Source: Ruminococcaceae bacterium UBA7101 (GTDB taxonomy: Bacteria; Bacillota; Clostridia; Oscillospirales; Acutalibacteraceae). Taken from it: DNA of 6,452 nucleotides. This document shows, piece after piece, positions 6,371-6,452 of the stretch. The notes under the pieces are model-generated. The model ran no database searches. It saw only the letters and a program-made list of their open reading frames with translations, and had not been told where the DNA came from. The DNA lies in assembly GCA_002493325.1 (NCBI GenBank), contig DKYL01000031.1, positions 19,971-26,422 on the forward strand, in the 5' to 3' direction. Positions within the stretch are counted from its first letter, which is position 1; each line of letters starts with the position of its first letter. The position numbers and the translations under genes are program-made.

Positions 6371-6403
6371 AAGAAAGTACCACTCTCCATAATTATTCAT
6401 AAT

Positions 6404-6432
6404 ATTGTATCACAATAAAGATTAATAATCAA
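6404..6432 (-). promoter_or_regulatory. Sigma-A promoter of the ddl operon
   Basis: Read on the minus strand, TTGATT (complement of 6427-6432) and TACAAT (complement of 6404-6409) are 17 bp apart, and the -10 is extended by TGa immediately upstream (TGATACAAT, complement of 6404-6412). The DNA beyond the -35, up to the window edge at 6452, is almost pure A+T and could serve as an UP element. The start site would be about 6396-6398, leaving a leader of roughly 27 nt before the ATG at 6370, too short for a riboswitch. Confidence 0.75.
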
Positions 6433-6452
6433 TATAATAAAAAAATAAAAAT

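Noticed and set aside
6371..6400. Longer ddl start at the ATG at 6400, giving 364 residues
   Set aside because: That ATG lies just upstream of the predicted transcription start, has no ribosome binding site and adds ten residues (MNNYGEWYFL) not typical of the family; 6370 is preferred.

Overview
The window looks like chromosome from a low-GC Gram-positive anaerobe of the Clostridia, most likely a gut Oscillospiraceae/Ruminococcaceae relative. This rests on the A+T-rich intergenic DNA, strong AGGAG-type ribosome binding sites, sigma-A-like promoters, a Firmicutes-type ddl and a DUF1934 (YwiB) gene next to argS. The taxonomic call is an inference from protein character and gene order; no rRNA or other marker is present.

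Layout. Two plus-strand genes fill the left 1.5 kb. The first (82-897) is an XRE-family helix-turn-helix regulator whose C-terminal half carries a short beta-type repeat and four predicted membrane segments, followed by a clear intrinsic terminator. The second (1029-1481) is a small four-helix membrane protein of unknown function. The remaining 4.7 kb is a minus-strand operon read right to left: ddl (D-Ala-D-Ala ligase), a YwiB/DUF1934 beta-barrel protein, argS (arginyl-tRNA synthetase) and a radical SAM protein with a SPASM-like cysteine-rich tail. Gaps are 2, 5 and 13 nt, ribosome binding sites overlap upstream stop regions, and a good sigma-A promoter with extended -10 lies just upstream of ddl. 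The promoter position also decides the ddl start codon.

The two blocks converge on a 273-bp intergenic region (1482-1754), the most unusual part of the window. It holds a roughly 230-bp imperfect inverted repeat (arms 1486-1525 and 1677-1715, with an 18-bp perfect core). Inside are a perfect 16-bp stem-loop that can act as a bidirectional terminator, a second hairpin and a third weaker one. The right arm is also tandemly duplicated with a 36-bp period, up to the end of the radical SAM gene. The whole resembles a MITE or dispersed palindromic repeat placed between convergent genes. One loop carries an 18-nt stretch matching the radical SAM gene at 17 of 18 positions, in the sense that a plus-strand RNA would be antisense to that mRNA.

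Functionally the operon mixes cell-wall precursor synthesis, translation and an uncharacterised radical SAM enzyme. No phage genes, CRISPR array, tRNA, rRNA or transposase gene was seen.
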